In this document: positions 8,211-17,099 of the stretch, in pieces
Layout: every line of letters begins with the position of its first letter
Numbering within the stretch: position 1 is the stretch's first letter
NCBI RefSeq assembly: GCF_038397745.1
Contig: NZ_CP151636.1
Span: 1,798,001-1,862,000 of the forward strand
Length of the DNA stretch: 64,000 nt
Direction: 5' to 3'
DNA from: Microbacterium sp. LWH11-1.2
Lineage (GTDB): Bacteria > Actinomycetota > Actinomycetes > Actinomycetales > Microbacteriaceae
Program-made: the position numbers and the translations under genes
The notes under the pieces: generated by a model
Seen by the model: only the letters and a program-made list of their open reading frames with translations
Database searches by the model: none
Told to the model about the DNA's origin: nothing

Positions 8211-9575
8211 TCAGAACGGCGGGATGTCGCGCTGGTCGCGCGGAGAGCGATCGCGCGCCTTGATGTCTTTCAGCGCGCCGACCAGGGTCTTCGAGCGATC
8301 GTCGACCACCTGCTCGTAGCCGAGTCGCGCAGCCTCGGAGCGGCGCTGGGCGGCCTGCGTGACGGGGCGGATCTCGCCCGCGAGGCTCAACTCGCCGACG
8401 GCGGCGACCGTGCGCGGCACCGACGTGCGCTGCACGGACCCGGCGACCGCGACGGCGATGGCGAGATCGGCGGCGGGCTCGGTGAACCGCACGCCGCCGA
8501 CGGTCGACACGTACACGTCGAGGTCGCTCGTCTTGATGTTCGCGCGCCGCTCGAGGATCGCGAGCACCATCGCCACACGCGAGGAGTCGACGCCGTGCAC
8601 GATGCGCCGCGGATTCGGCGCGTTCGACGGCACCGTCAGCGCCTGCACCTCGACGGGGAGCGCTCGACGCCCTTCGAGCGAGATCGCGACGCACGTGCCC
8701 TCGGCCGTCGACTGCGACAGGAACAGCCCGGACGGATCGGGCACCTCGGCGATGCCGGCACCGGTCATCTCGAAGCAGCCGACCTCGTCGGTCGGGCCGA
8801 AGCGGTTCTTGAGTGCGCGGATGAAGCGGAGCGCGGTCTGCCGGTCGCCCTCGAAGTGGCAGACGACGTCGACCAGGTGCTCGAGCACCCGGGGGCCGGC
8901 GACCTGGCCGTCTTTCGTGACGTGGCCGACGATGATGATCGGCAGGTCGCGGTCCTTCGCGACCCGGATGAGCGTGGAGGCGACCTCGCGCACCTGGCTC
9001 GGCTGGCCGGCCGCACCGTCGGTCAGCGACGACGAGACCGTCTGCACCGAATCGACGATCACGAGCTCGGGCTTGACCTCGTCGATGTGGCCGAGGATCG
9101 TCGCGAGGTCGGTCTCGCTCGCGAGGTAGAGCTCGTCGTGCAGGGCGCCGGTGCGCTCGGCGCGCAGTCGCACCTGGCCCGGCGACTCCTCGGCGCTCGC
9201 GTAGAGCACGCGGCGTCCTGACCGCGCGGCCTGCGCCGCCACCTCGAGCAGCAGCGTGGACTTGCCGACGCCCGGCTCTCCGCTGAGCAGGATCGCGGCA
9301 CCCGGGACGATGCCGCCCCCGAGCACGCGGTCGAATTCGCCGACGCCGCTCGTGCGACGAGGAGCATCCTGCGTGGTGATCTGCGTGATAGGTCGCGCGG
9401 TGCGCTCTGCCGTCGGCGCGAGCGCGGTCACCCGGCGCAGGATGCCGGTGGGCGCGGCCTGCTCCTGCACGGTGCCCCACTGCTGGCACTCGCCGCAGCG
9501 GCCCACCCACTTCGCGGTCGTCCACCCGCATTCCGTGCAGACGTACGCCGGGGGAGCGGGTTTTCGGGTGGCCAT
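8211..9575 (-). CDS. radA: DNA repair ATPase RadA (Sms)
   Basis: This 454-residue protein processes branched recombination intermediates as a DnaB-like helicase. Domain order is complete: an N-terminal zinc finger with cysteines at 13, 16, 27 and 30 (CTECGW, CGEC), a RecA-like ATPase with Walker A GEPGVGKST at about 99-107 and the LVIVDSVQT Walker B region, the diagnostic KNRFG motif near residue 260, and a Lon-protease-like C-terminal domain (AVAVAGSVQRTSVPRTVAAVGELSLAGE split over several strands). Length is normal for the family. It is transcribed alone, divergent from the winged-helix gene at 9677. Confidence 0.97.
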   Translation of the reverse strand: MATRKPAPPAYVCTECGWTTAKWVGRCGECQQWGTVQEQAAPTGILRRVTALAPTAERTARPITQITTQDAPRRTSGVGEFDRVLGGGIVPGAAILLSGEPGVGKSTLLLEVAAQAARSGRRVLYASAEESPGQVRLRAERTGALHDELYLASETDLATILGHIDEVKPELVIVDSVQTVSSSLTDGAAGQPSQVREVASTLIRVAKDRDLPIIIVGHVTKDGQVAGPRVLEHLVDVVCHFEGDRQTALRFIRALKNRFGPTDEVGCFEMTGAGIAEVPDPSGLFLSQSTAEGTCVAISLEGRRALPVEVQALTVPSNAPNPRRIVHGVDSSRVAMVLAILERRANIKTSDLDVYVSTVGGVRFTEPAADLAIAVAVAGSVQRTSVPRTVAAVGELSLAGEIRPVTQAAQRRSEAARLGYEQVVDDRSKTLVGALKDIKARDRSPRDQRDIPPF

Positions 9576-9676
9576 GCAGCCAGGCTATCGCCGGCATCCG
9601 ACATCCCTATCGGAACCGGGCATTATTCACGGCCGAACCACTCGATCGGGACGGACGCCGCTGGGATGATGGAGGC

Positions 9677-10366
9677 ATGCGCAACGGCGGGCCCGTCTGC
9701 GGGCCGATCTCGACCTACTCGCGGGTGCAGCTCCTGCACCTGCTCTTCGAGGCCGGTCGCGCGCACGGACCGGCCGAGCTCACGATCGGCGAGCTGTGCG
9801 AAGCCACCGGGCTCCACGCCAACACGGTGCGCGAGCACCTGCAGCGTCTCATCGAAGGCGGGTACGTGATCCCGACGATCGAGCACCGGACCGTCCGCGG
9901 TCGTCCGCGCACGCTCTACCGGGCCGCGACCGGAGCGCCGGGCGCGTCCAGCCCGGTCGCCCGCGACAAGGCGCAGGCCGCCGCGCGCCGCGGAGATCTG
10001 ATGCGACGGATGCTGCCCGCCCCGGCATCCGATCTGGGCAGGGAGGCCACCTACCAGCTCGACGCGCTCGTCGAGCACCTGGAGGAGAGCGGCTTCGAGC
10101 CCGTGGTCGACGACGTACGGCTCACGGTCGACCTCAGCCCGTGCCCGCACGCGACCGGCCGTCCCGAGGCCCGCCCGATGCTCTGCCAGGTGCACCTGGG
10201 GCTGATGCAGGGCGTGCTCAACGAAGCAGGCGGACCGCTGGTCGCCGACTGCGTGCGCGCGGCCGACGGACCGACGGACTGCACGGTGCAGTTGACCGAA
10301 AGAGTGCCGCCGACCGACAGAGCGCCGCTGACCGACACGACAGGAGTCGCGCATGGAATGGCTTGA
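9677..10366 (+). CDS. Winged-helix regulator with C-terminal cysteine cluster
   Basis: This 229-residue protein carries a winged helix at residues 14-85 (ELTIGELCEATGLHANTVREHLQRL, then GRPRTLYR). Its C-terminal sensor half contains cysteines at 156, 170, 192 and 202 plus H173, a spacing reminiscent of SufR-like iron-sulfur regulators, though not identical. It ends inside cydA with a 14-base overlap, so it should be co-transcribed and co-translated with the cytochrome bd operon. I infer a redox- or oxygen-responsive regulator of that operon. The cluster itself is only predicted from cysteine positions. A GGAGGC ribosome site lies directly before the ATG. Confidence 0.8.
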   Translation: MRNGGPVCGPISTYSRVQLLHLLFEAGRAHGPAELTIGELCEATGLHANTVREHLQRLIEGGYVIPTIEHRTVRGRPRTLYRAATGAPGASSPVARDKAQAAARRGDLMRRMLPAPASDLGREATYQLDALVEHLEESGFEPVVDDVRLTVDLSPCPHATGRPEARPMLCQVHLGLMQGVLNEAGGPLVADCVRAADGPTDCTVQLTERVPPTDRAPLTDTTGVAHGMA

Positions 10367-11768
10367 TCCGCTCGTCCTCTCCCGATGGCAGTTCGGGCTG
10401 ACGACCGTCTACCACTACCTGTTCGTCCCCCTCACGATCGGCATGGCGCTGGTCGCCGCGATCTTCCAGACCGTGTGGGTGCGCACCGGCAAGGTCCAGT
10501 ACCTGCACCTGACCCGCTTCTTCGGCAAGATCTTCCTGATCAACTTCGCGATGGGCGTCGTCACCGGCATCGTGCAGGAGTTCCAGTTCGGCATGAACTG
10601 GTCGGACTACTCCCGCTTCGTCGGCGACGTGTTCGGAGCTCCGCTCGCCTTCGAGGGCCTGCTCGCCTTCTTCTTCGAGGCCACCTTCATCGGCCTGTGG
10701 ATCTTCGGATGGGACAAGCTCCCGCAGAAGCTGCACCTCGCCACCATCTGGTGCGTGTCGATCGGCAGCATCCTCTCCGCGTACTTCATCATCGCCGCCA
10801 ACGCTTTCATGCAGAACCCGGTCGGCTACGTCTTCAACCCCGAGACGAACCGCGCAGAGCTGACCGACTTCTGGGCGCTGCTCACGAACCCCGTCGCGCT
10901 CGCGGCCTTCCCGCACACGATCTTCGGTGCGCTCATGTTCGCCGCCGGCGTCGTGATCTCGGTCTCGGCCTGGCACCTCGCCCGCGGCCAGCATTTCGAC
11001 ACCATGCGCATCTCGCTGAAGTTCGGGCTGTGGGCGATGATCTTCTCGACCGCGGGCGTCGTGCTCACGGGCGACCAGCTCGGACTCGCGATGTACGCGG
11101 CGCAGCCGATGAAGATGGCGGCGGCCGAGGCGACCTTCAACACGGTCTGCGGCTACGACGCCTCGTTCAGCCTGTTCACGCTCGGCACGCCGGACGGGAG
11201 CTCCGAGCTGTTCTCGATCCGCGTGCCGTACCTGCTCTCCCTGCTGTCGACCCACTCGTTCGACGAATGCGTGCACGGCATCAACGACCTGAACGCCGAG
11301 TACTCCCAGACCTTCGCCGACACCGGGCTGACCGAGTTCGCCCCCATCCTGTGGGTCACGTACTGGGCGTTCCGCTGGATGATCGGCCTGGGCATGGCCG
11401 CCGGTCTCGTCGCCGTCATCGGCCTGTGGCTCACCCGCAAGAGCGCGAAGAAGCCTCCGACGCAGTGGATGTGGAAGCTCGCGATCTGGTCGTTCCCGCT
11501 CGCTCTCGCCGCCAACATCATGGGCTGGGTCTTCACCGAGATGGGCCGGCAGCCCTGGATCGTGTTCGGTCTGATGACCACGCAGGACGGCGTCTCGCCG
11601 GGCGTCAGCGGCGTCGAGGTGCTGATCTCGCTCATCGCCTTCACCGCGATCTACGCCGCCCTCGCCGTGGTCGAGATCCGCCTCATCATCCGGGCCGCGC
11701 AGAAGGGGCCTGACACCGAAGAGCAACCCCACGACGAGACGGCCCAGCTGCCGTCGGTCGTCTACTGA
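10353..11768 (+). CDS. cydA: Cytochrome bd quinol oxidase subunit I
   Basis: This 471-residue membrane protein oxidises quinol and passes electrons to haems b558, b595 and d to reduce oxygen to water. The conserved start RWQFGLTTVYHYLFVPLTIG includes a haem-ligand histidine at residue 21. The periplasmic quinol loop is of the short type, and the GWVFTEMGRQPW motif that is diagnostic of CydA is intact. Roughly nine membrane segments are present. The enzyme has high oxygen affinity and resists nitric oxide and sulfide, so expression is usually raised at low oxygen. The start overlaps the end of the regulator gene. Confidence 0.97.
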   Translation: MEWLDPLVLSRWQFGLTTVYHYLFVPLTIGMALVAAIFQTVWVRTGKVQYLHLTRFFGKIFLINFAMGVVTGIVQEFQFGMNWSDYSRFVGDVFGAPLAFEGLLAFFFEATFIGLWIFGWDKLPQKLHLATIWCVSIGSILSAYFIIAANAFMQNPVGYVFNPETNRAELTDFWALLTNPVALAAFPHTIFGALMFAAGVVISVSAWHLARGQHFDTMRISLKFGLWAMIFSTAGVVLTGDQLGLAMYAAQPMKMAAAEATFNTVCGYDASFSLFTLGTPDGSSELFSIRVPYLLSLLSTHSFDECVHGINDLNAEYSQTFADTGLTEFAPILWVTYWAFRWMIGLGMAAGLVAVIGLWLTRKSAKKPPTQWMWKLAIWSFPLALAANIMGWVFTEMGRQPWIVFGLMTTQDGVSPGVSGVEVLISLIAFTAIYAALAVVEIRLIIRAAQKGPDTEEQPHDETAQLPSVVY

Positions 11769-11782
11769 GAGGAAGGAGCATC

Positions 11783-12811
11783 ATGGATCTCGCAACGCTC
11801 TGGTTCTTCATCGTCGCCTTCCTCTTCGTCGGCTACTTCGTGCTCGACGGCTTCGACTTCGGCGTCGGGATGTCGCTGCCCTTCCTCGGGCGGAACGACG
11901 TGTCGCGCCGACAGGTCATCAACACGATCGGCCCGATCTGGGACCTCAACGAGACCTGGGTCATCGTCGCCGGCGCCTGCCTGTTCGCGTCGTTCCCGGA
12001 GTGGTACGCGACCCTGTTCAGCGGCTTCTATCTGCCGCTGCTGCTGATCCTGCTCGCGCTCATCCTGCGCGGGGTCTCGTTCGAGTACCGGCACCAGCGC
12101 GAGAGCGCGGCGTGGAAGCGCGGCTTCGACCGGATGATCGTGATCGGCTCGGCCGTGCCCGCCTTCCTCTGGGGCGTCGCCTTCGGCAACATCGTGCAGG
12201 GAGTCGCGATCGACGCGGACCACATCTACGTCGGCGGGTTCTTCGCCCTGCTCAACCCGTACTCCCTGCTCGTGGGCCTCACGACGCTGCTGGTGTTCTT
12301 CCTGCACGGCGTGCTGTTCGTGGCGCTGAAGACCGACGGACAGGTGCACGACGACGCGCGGCGCCTGGCGAAGATCGCGGCCGTGCCGACGATCCTCGTG
12401 GCAGCAGGCACCGTGCTCTGGACGATCGGGATCGCCGCGGGACGCGAGGCGCCGCTGCTCTGGCTGGTCGTCGTCGCGGGCGCGCTCGCCGCGGTCTCGC
12501 TGATCGCCGCTGTGTTGTTCTCGCTGCGCGGGCGCGACGGCCGGGCCTTCACCGCGGGAGCTGCGACCGTGCTGTTCGCCGTCGTCATGCTGTTCTTCGC
12601 CCTCTTCCCGTTCGTCATGCCCTCGACGATCGACCCCGCGTACAGCCTGACGATCGCCAACGCCTCGAGCACGCCGTATACGCTGCAGATCATGAGCTGG
12701 ACCGCGCTGATCGCCCTTCCCCTGGTCATCGCGTACCAGACCTGGACGTACTGGATCTTCCGCAAGCGCGTCACGCGCTCGTCGATCGAGGCGGCTCCGG
12801 CACACGCATGA
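11783..12811 (+). CDS. cydB: Cytochrome bd quinol oxidase subunit II
   Basis: This 342-residue protein is the second core subunit of the oxidase. The family start LWFFIVAFLFVGYFVLDGFDFGVG is complete, followed by RRQVINTIGPIWDLNETW and WYATLFSGFYLPLLLIL. About eight hydrophobic segments follow, ending in VIAYQTWTYWIFRKR. A GAGGAAGGAG ribosome site lies within the 14-base gap after cydA. Together with cydA and the downstream ABC pair it makes a cydABDC operon, the arrangement common in actinobacteria. Confidence 0.97.
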   Translation: MDLATLWFFIVAFLFVGYFVLDGFDFGVGMSLPFLGRNDVSRRQVINTIGPIWDLNETWVIVAGACLFASFPEWYATLFSGFYLPLLLILLALILRGVSFEYRHQRESAAWKRGFDRMIVIGSAVPAFLWGVAFGNIVQGVAIDADHIYVGGFFALLNPYSLLVGLTTLLVFFLHGVLFVALKTDGQVHDDARRLAKIAAVPTILVAAGTVLWTIGIAAGREAPLLWLVVVAGALAAVSLIAAVLFSLRGRDGRAFTAGAATVLFAVVMLFFALFPFVMPSTIDPAYSLTIANASSTPYTLQIMSWTALIALPLVIAYQTWTYWIFRKRVTRSSIEAAPAHA

Positions 12812-12822
12812 GCAAGTCCTCC

Positions 12823-12866
12823 GTGCGGGGCGTTTCGTCTCGCTTCGCTCGCTCAACGACCGAGCC
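12823..12866 (+). repeat. Fragment of a dispersed CGCTCGCTCAACGACC-type repeat between cydB and cydD
   Basis: The cydB-cydD spacer is filled by GCGTTTCGTCTCGCTTCGCT followed directly by CGCTCAACGACCGAGCC. This wording recurs as a mobile-looking repeat in many Microbacteriaceae genomes (recalled, not searched). It leaves cydD without a strong ribosome site and widens an otherwise tight operon. Confidence 0.5.
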
Positions 12867-14546
12867 ATGAAACCCGTCGATCCGCGACTGCTGCGGTACG
12901 CGGGTGCCGCGAGGGGGTTCCTCGCGGCATCCGCGCTGATCGGCGTGGTGCAGACGGCCGTGACGGTCGCGTTCGCGTGGCTGCTGACGGATGCCGTCAC
13001 CGGCGCGCTCGCGGGGCGGGATGTCTCGTCGTCGCTGTTCTGGCTGCTCGCGGCCGCGCTGCTGCGCGGCATCCTCATCGCCGCGTCGGATGCCGCCGGG
13101 ACGCGCGCCGCCGCGAAGACGGGGATGCAGTTGCGGTCGGCGCTCATCGCGGCGGTCGGCCGGCTCGGACCGGGGTGGCTGGCGCAGCGGAACCAGACAG
13201 CACTGGCGGTGACCGCGGGGCACGGGCTGGAAGCCCTCGACGCATACTTCGCCCGGTACATCCCGCAGCTGGTGCTCACGGTGATCGCGACGCCCGTGAT
13301 CGTCGCGGTGATGTGGTGGCAGGACTGGCCGAGCGGGCTGACAGCGATCATCACCCTTCCGCTGATCCCGCTGTTCCTGATCCTCATCGGCATCGCGACG
13401 CGCACCGTGCAGAAGAAGCAGTGGCAGACGCTGCAGCGGCTCGCGGCGCGGTTCGCCGACACGGTGCAGGGCCTCTCGACGCTGCGGCTGTTCGGACGCG
13501 ACCGGCGTGCGGCCGACCGCATCGAGGTCACCGCCGACGAGTACCGGCGCGAGACGATGAAGGTGCTGCGGTTCTCGTTCCTCTCGGGCTTCGCGATGGA
13601 GCTGCTCGCCTCGCTCGCGGTGGCGCTGATCGCAGTGGCCGTCGGGTTCCGGCTGCTGTCCGGTGACCTCTCGCTCGAGGTCGGGCTGTTCGTGCTGCTG
13701 CTCGCGCCCGAGGCGTTCCTGCCGATCCGCCAGGTCGGGGTGCAGTTCCACGCCGCGGCCGAGGGGGTGGCGGCGACGGAAGACGTGTTCGACGTGCTCG
13801 ACCAGGCCGGGGCGCGGACCCGGGACCGCGTCACTTTGCAGGTCCAGATCACGGATGCAGGTCGAAACGCCGCGGATGCTGCCTGCATCCGTGAATTCGA
13901 CCTGCAAACCGCCGGCGGGGTCCCTCCGGCGGCTGAGGCTCTCGTGGTCTCCGACCTCCGCGTCCGTGACCTGCCGCCGGTCTCCTTCACGGCCGAACCG
14001 GGCACCATCACTCTGATCGAAGGGCCCAGTGGCGCGGGAAAGTCGAGCCTGCTCGCGGCCCTGCGGGGTGCGGCGGAGTACGAGGGCAGCGCCGGTTTCG
14101 CGGGGAGGGATGTGCGCGACCTCTCACCCGCTGTATGGCTGGCCTGGGCCGGGCAGAAGCCGGGTCTGCTGCAGGGGACCGTCGCCGAGAACGTGGCTCT
14201 CGGCGACCCGGAGCCCGATGCCGGCGGCATCCGCTCTGCGCTGGACGCCGCCTGCGCGGACGCGCTCGATGCGGAGCGGATGCTCGGCGTGCAGGGCAGC
14301 GGGCTGTCGGGCGGACAGGCGCAGCGCGTCGCCGTCGCCCGCGCGCTGTACCGGCATGCAGCGGATCCCACCCGGGTGCTCGCGCTCGACGAACCCTCGA
14401 GCGCGCTCGACCCCGACACGGAGGAGCGGCTGTGGCGGTCTCTCCGGGACCGGGCGGATGCCGGGGCGACGATCCTGCTCGTCTCGCACCGCCGATCGGC
14501 GCGGGACATCGCCGATCAGGTCGTCGCCCTGGGGGTGAGCGCATGA
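12867..14546 (+). CDS. cydD: Thiol reductant ABC exporter subunit CydD
   Basis: This 559-residue half transporter, paired with CydC, exports cysteine/glutathione-type thiols and is needed to assemble cytochrome bd. Residues 1-310 are the membrane domain with the intracellular loop LARRFADTVQGLSTLRLFGRD-like region. The ATPase domain has Walker A GPSGAGKSS near residue 386, signature LSGGQAQRVAVARAL and Walker B VLALDEPSSALD. Residues about 323-348, between the two domains, are encoded by a 74-bp inverted repeat (13835-13908) that does not interrupt the frame. No typical mycothiol-linked change is visible. The stop overlaps the cydC start by four bases. Confidence 0.93.
   Translation: MKPVDPRLLRYAGAARGFLAASALIGVVQTAVTVAFAWLLTDAVTGALAGRDVSSSLFWLLAAALLRGILIAASDAAGTRAAAKTGMQLRSALIAAVGRLGPGWLAQRNQTALAVTAGHGLEALDAYFARYIPQLVLTVIATPVIVAVMWWQDWPSGLTAIITLPLIPLFLILIGIATRTVQKKQWQTLQRLAARFADTVQGLSTLRLFGRDRRAADRIEVTADEYRRETMKVLRFSFLSGFAMELLASLAVALIAVAVGFRLLSGDLSLEVGLFVLLLAPEAFLPIRQVGVQFHAAAEGVAATEDVFDVLDQAGARTRDRVTLQVQITDAGRNAADAACIREFDLQTAGGVPPAAEALVVSDLRVRDLPPVSFTAEPGTITLIEGPSGAGKSSLLAALRGAAEYEGSAGFAGRDVRDLSPAVWLAWAGQKPGLLQGTVAENVALGDPEPDAGGIRSALDAACADALDAERMLGVQGSGLSGGQAQRVAVARALYRHAADPTRVLALDEPSSALDPDTEERLWRSLRDRADAGATILLVSHRRSARDIADQVVALGVSA
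13835..13908. repeat. In-frame 74-bp imperfect inverted repeat inside cydD
   Basis: TTTGCAGGTC at 13835-13844 is mirrored by GACCTGCAAA at 13899-13908, and TCACGGATGCAGG (13849-13861) by CCTGCATCCGTGA (13882-13894). A four-base stretch between the two arm segments is unpaired. The element encodes about 25 residues in the linker between membrane and ATPase domains, where extra sequence is tolerated. It looks like a small palindromic element that has inserted into a coding region. Confidence 0.75.
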
Positions 14547-16210
14547 CCTCTCTCACGCGCGCCGAGCGTGTGCGCGGCATCCTCCGTCTCGCGCAGCCGC
14601 CGATCGGACGGTTCCTCCCGGGCCTGATCTGGGGTGTGCTCTCGGCGGGCGCCGCCGTCAGCCTGCTGGCGGTGAGCGGCTGGCTCATCGTGAGCGCGTC
14701 GATCGTCGACTCGCTCGTGCCGCTGTCGATCGCCGTGGTCGGGGTGCGGTTCTTCGCCGTGTCCCGCGCCGTGACCCGGTACCTCGAGCGGCTGAGCGGG
14801 CACGACGCCGCCCTGCGGCAGCTCGCGACCACGCGCGCCGACATGGTGCGCCGGCTCATCCCGCTGTCGCCGGCGGGGCTCGGATCGACCGACCGCGGAC
14901 GGGTGCTCGCGGCCCTCGTCGACGACGTGGAGAACCTGCAGAACCTGCCGCTCCGCGTGGTGCAGCCGCTCGCGGTCGCAGGCCTCGTCGCGGTCGGGGC
15001 CGTCGGCTTCCTCGCGTTCGTCTCCCCGCCGGCCGCGCTGACCCTTGCCGCCTGCCTGATGGTCGCCGCTGCCGCATCGGTCGGCCTGGGCTGGGTTTTC
15101 GGCTCGCGTGCCGAGGCGCTCGTGTCCGCCCGACGGGCCGACCTCTCCGCCGCGCTCGTCGACTACTTCGGCAGCCTCGATGTGCTCCTGGCCTACGGGG
15201 CCGAGGAGCAGGCACGTGCGCGGATCGCCGAGGCGGACGCCGCCCTCCGCCGGCTGGTCGCCCGCGCCTCGCTCGCGCAGGCGATCGCTGCCGGGGTGGT
15301 GTCGGCCGTCGCCGGCGCGGCGTCGGTGTGGGCGCTCGCCGCAGCTGCCCCCGGTCTCGCGAGCGGAGTCATCGACGGGCCGTGGCTGGCGGTCGCGGTG
15401 CTGGTGCCGATGGTCGTGTTCGAGATCTTCGGAGCGGTGCCGATCGCCGCGGCATCCTGGCGGAGCGTGCGGTCGAGCGCTGAACGCATCGTCGACGTGC
15501 TCCCGGAGCGGATGCCGGATGAGTTGCGGGCGGACGACGGCGACGATGCCGAGGTCGTCGAGGCTCCGACGCTGCGGCTGCGGGGCGTGCGCGCGAACTG
15601 GCCGGGTGGCGCGGCGGCGCTGCGTGGCGTCGACCTCGACCTGCGGCCTGGCGAGCGCGTGCTGGTCGCGGGCCCGAGCGGAGCGGGAAAGAGCTCTCTC
15701 GCCGCGGTGCTCGTGGGTTTCCTCCGCGCCGAGGGCGAGTACCTGATCGATGATCGGGATGCCGCGGCGATGTCGGGTCCGGCGCTGCGCCGGACCATCG
15801 GCCTGTGTGAGCAGAGTCCGCAGCTGTTCGACGAGGACATCCGCCAGAACCTCCTGTTCGCGCGCGACACCGCGACCGACGAGGAGCTGCTCGACGTGCT
15901 GGAACGGGTCGGCCTGGGGGAGTGGATGCAGGAGCGCGGCGGTCTCGACGCCAGAGTCGGCGACCGCGGCGCTCTCGTGTCGGGCGGGCAGGCCCAGCGC
16001 ATCGCTCTCGCGCGGGCGCTGCTCCGCGGCTTCCCGGTGCTCGTGCTCGACGAGCCGACAGCGGGCGTCGATCCGGATGCCTCCGACGCTCTGCTGCGCG
16101 ACCTGCTGGGTGCGGCGGGCGAGCAGTCCGTGCTGCTGATCTCGCACGTCGCGCCGCCGGCGGGGACGGTCGATCGCGTCATCCGGCTCGAGGGCGGCCG
16201 GACGATCTGA
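14543..16210 (+). CDS. cydC: Thiol reductant ABC exporter subunit CydC
   Basis: This 555-residue half transporter is the partner of CydD. The membrane domain runs to about residue 320 (LAVSGWLIVSASIVDSLVP, FFAVSRAVTRYLERLSGHDA, the last being a CydC hallmark). The ATPase domain has Walker A GPSGAGKSS near residue 378, signature VSGGQAQRIALARALL and Walker B VLVLDEPTAGVD, followed by LLISHVAPP. The ATG at 14543 overlaps the cydD stop (ATGA) and starts the conserved protein. The gene ends the operon and converges on the oxygenase-like gene 13 bases away. Confidence 0.95.
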   Translation: MTSLTRAERVRGILRLAQPPIGRFLPGLIWGVLSAGAAVSLLAVSGWLIVSASIVDSLVPLSIAVVGVRFFAVSRAVTRYLERLSGHDAALRQLATTRADMVRRLIPLSPAGLGSTDRGRVLAALVDDVENLQNLPLRVVQPLAVAGLVAVGAVGFLAFVSPPAALTLAACLMVAAAASVGLGWVFGSRAEALVSARRADLSAALVDYFGSLDVLLAYGAEEQARARIAEADAALRRLVARASLAQAIAAGVVSAVAGAASVWALAAAAPGLASGVIDGPWLAVAVLVPMVVFEIFGAVPIAAASWRSVRSSAERIVDVLPERMPDELRADDGDDAEVVEAPTLRLRGVRANWPGGAAALRGVDLDLRPGERVLVAGPSGAGKSSLAAVLVGFLRAEGEYLIDDRDAAAMSGPALRRTIGLCEQSPQLFDEDIRQNLLFARDTATDEELLDVLERVGLGEWMQERGGLDARVGDRGALVSGGQAQRIALARALLRGFPVLVLDEPTAGVDPDASDALLRDLLGAAGEQSVLLISHVAPPAGTVDRVIRLEGGRTI

Positions 16211-16223
16211 GACCTCGAATCGC

Positions 16224-17000
16224 TCAGCGGTGCAGCGGCGTCGGAGGCTCCATCACGATGCCCTGCGCCTCGAAGGCCTTGCGGCGTTCCTCGATGCGGC
16301 GGTGCAGCTCGACCTGGGCGTCGTCGACGAACTGCGGGTCGAGCTCGACGGTCGCGGGGCGCGGGTCGCCGTGGTGCGCCGCGATGTACGCGTCGAGCTC
16401 GGGGCCGCTCGTCCATGAGGTGATCAGCGCGTAGCGCGGTGCGGTTCCGCGATGCCAGACCGCGTGCCAGAACCGCTGCGTGTCGACGATGATGCGCGAA
16501 CCGGCTCGCAGGGGCAGCCGCACCTCGGTGGCCGGATCGAACCGGTCGGAGCGGAGGATCAGCATCGATTCCGTGTCGTCGGTGAGGTTGAAGAACCCGC
16601 GCACGACCCAGCCGGTTCCGTCGTCGTTGAGGCGGTTGTTGTCGTCCTGGTGCAGGTTGTAGATCGCGTCGGCGTACTCGTTGGGCTGCAATTCGATCAC
16701 CCGGCACCGCCCGATGCCGGCCCCCGGCTCGAGCGCCCGCTGCTGCAGCGTCGGCGCCGTCGCGACCTGGGATGCGATCCAGACGCCGTCCTTGTCGGTG
16801 CGGGGCGGCGTGTGGTTCCAGAAGCCGTTGCAGTCGACGTCGCCGGCGTAGCTGGTGAGCGGAGCGAAGCGCGTGATGCCCGAGGAGCGCCAGCGCACGT
16901 ACTCGAGATCGCGCCACTCGGCGGAGTCGATGTCGGCGGGGTGATCGTCGAGGACGACGTAGCCGGTCTCGGCCAACGCGTCGGACGTGATGAAGCCCAT
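16224..17000 (-). CDS. Putative iron(II)/2-oxoglutarate-type oxygenase
   Basis: This 258-residue protein has the residues of an Fe(II)/2-oxoglutarate dioxygenase: an H-x-D pair in NLHQDDNN, a distal histidine in QRFWHAVWHRG, and a downstream arginine in PRYALITSW that could bind 2-oxoglutarate. Its substrate is unknown, and similarity to named families is too low to say more. Two ATGs are possible, at 17009 and 17000. GGGAAGG abuts the first with no spacing but lies 9 bases before the second, so I chose the second. The palindrome at 17026-17039 just upstream suggests metal-responsive control. Confidence 0.65.
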   Translation of the reverse strand: MGFITSDALAETGYVVLDDHPADIDSAEWRDLEYVRWRSSGITRFAPLTSYAGDVDCNGFWNHTPPRTDKDGVWIASQVATAPTLQQRALEPGAGIGRCRVIELQPNEYADAIYNLHQDDNNRLNDDGTGWVVRGFFNLTDDTESMLILRSDRFDPATEVRLPLRAGSRIIVDTQRFWHAVWHRGTAPRYALITSWTSGPELDAYIAAHHGDPRPATVELDPQFVDDAQVELHRRIEERRKAFEAQGIVMEPPTPLHR

Positions 17001-17025
17001 CGGTCGCATCCTTCCCTCGGGGTGC

Positions 17026-17039
17026 TTAGGACATCCTAA
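17026..17039. promoter_or_regulatory. TTAGG-N4-CCTAA palindrome, possible DtxR/IdeR-like iron box
   Basis: TTAGGACATCCTAA has six-base perfect arms (TTAGGA/TCCTAA). It matches the inner TTAGG-N4-CCTAA part of the DtxR/IdeR consensus, and the gene it precedes codes for an iron-dependent oxygenase. It lies 26 bases before the chosen start codon, where a repressor would block transcription or early elongation. The outer half of the usual 19-bp box is absent, so assignment is tentative. Confidence 0.45.
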
Positions 17040-17099
17040 CTCGGGAGGGGCCCTGGCGTCGGAGGGTGCGCCGGGGAAAACCGGCGGGGGATCCCGTTC

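Noticed and set aside
11762..14509. Very long minus-strand open frame (over 900 codons) across cydB and cydD
   Set aside because: It is antisense to clear cyd genes, extremely rich in Arg, Ser and Ala with no domain, as expected from high-GC third-position bias. The same applies to long opposite-strand frames at 2278-3855, 14516-16147 and 56431-58239.
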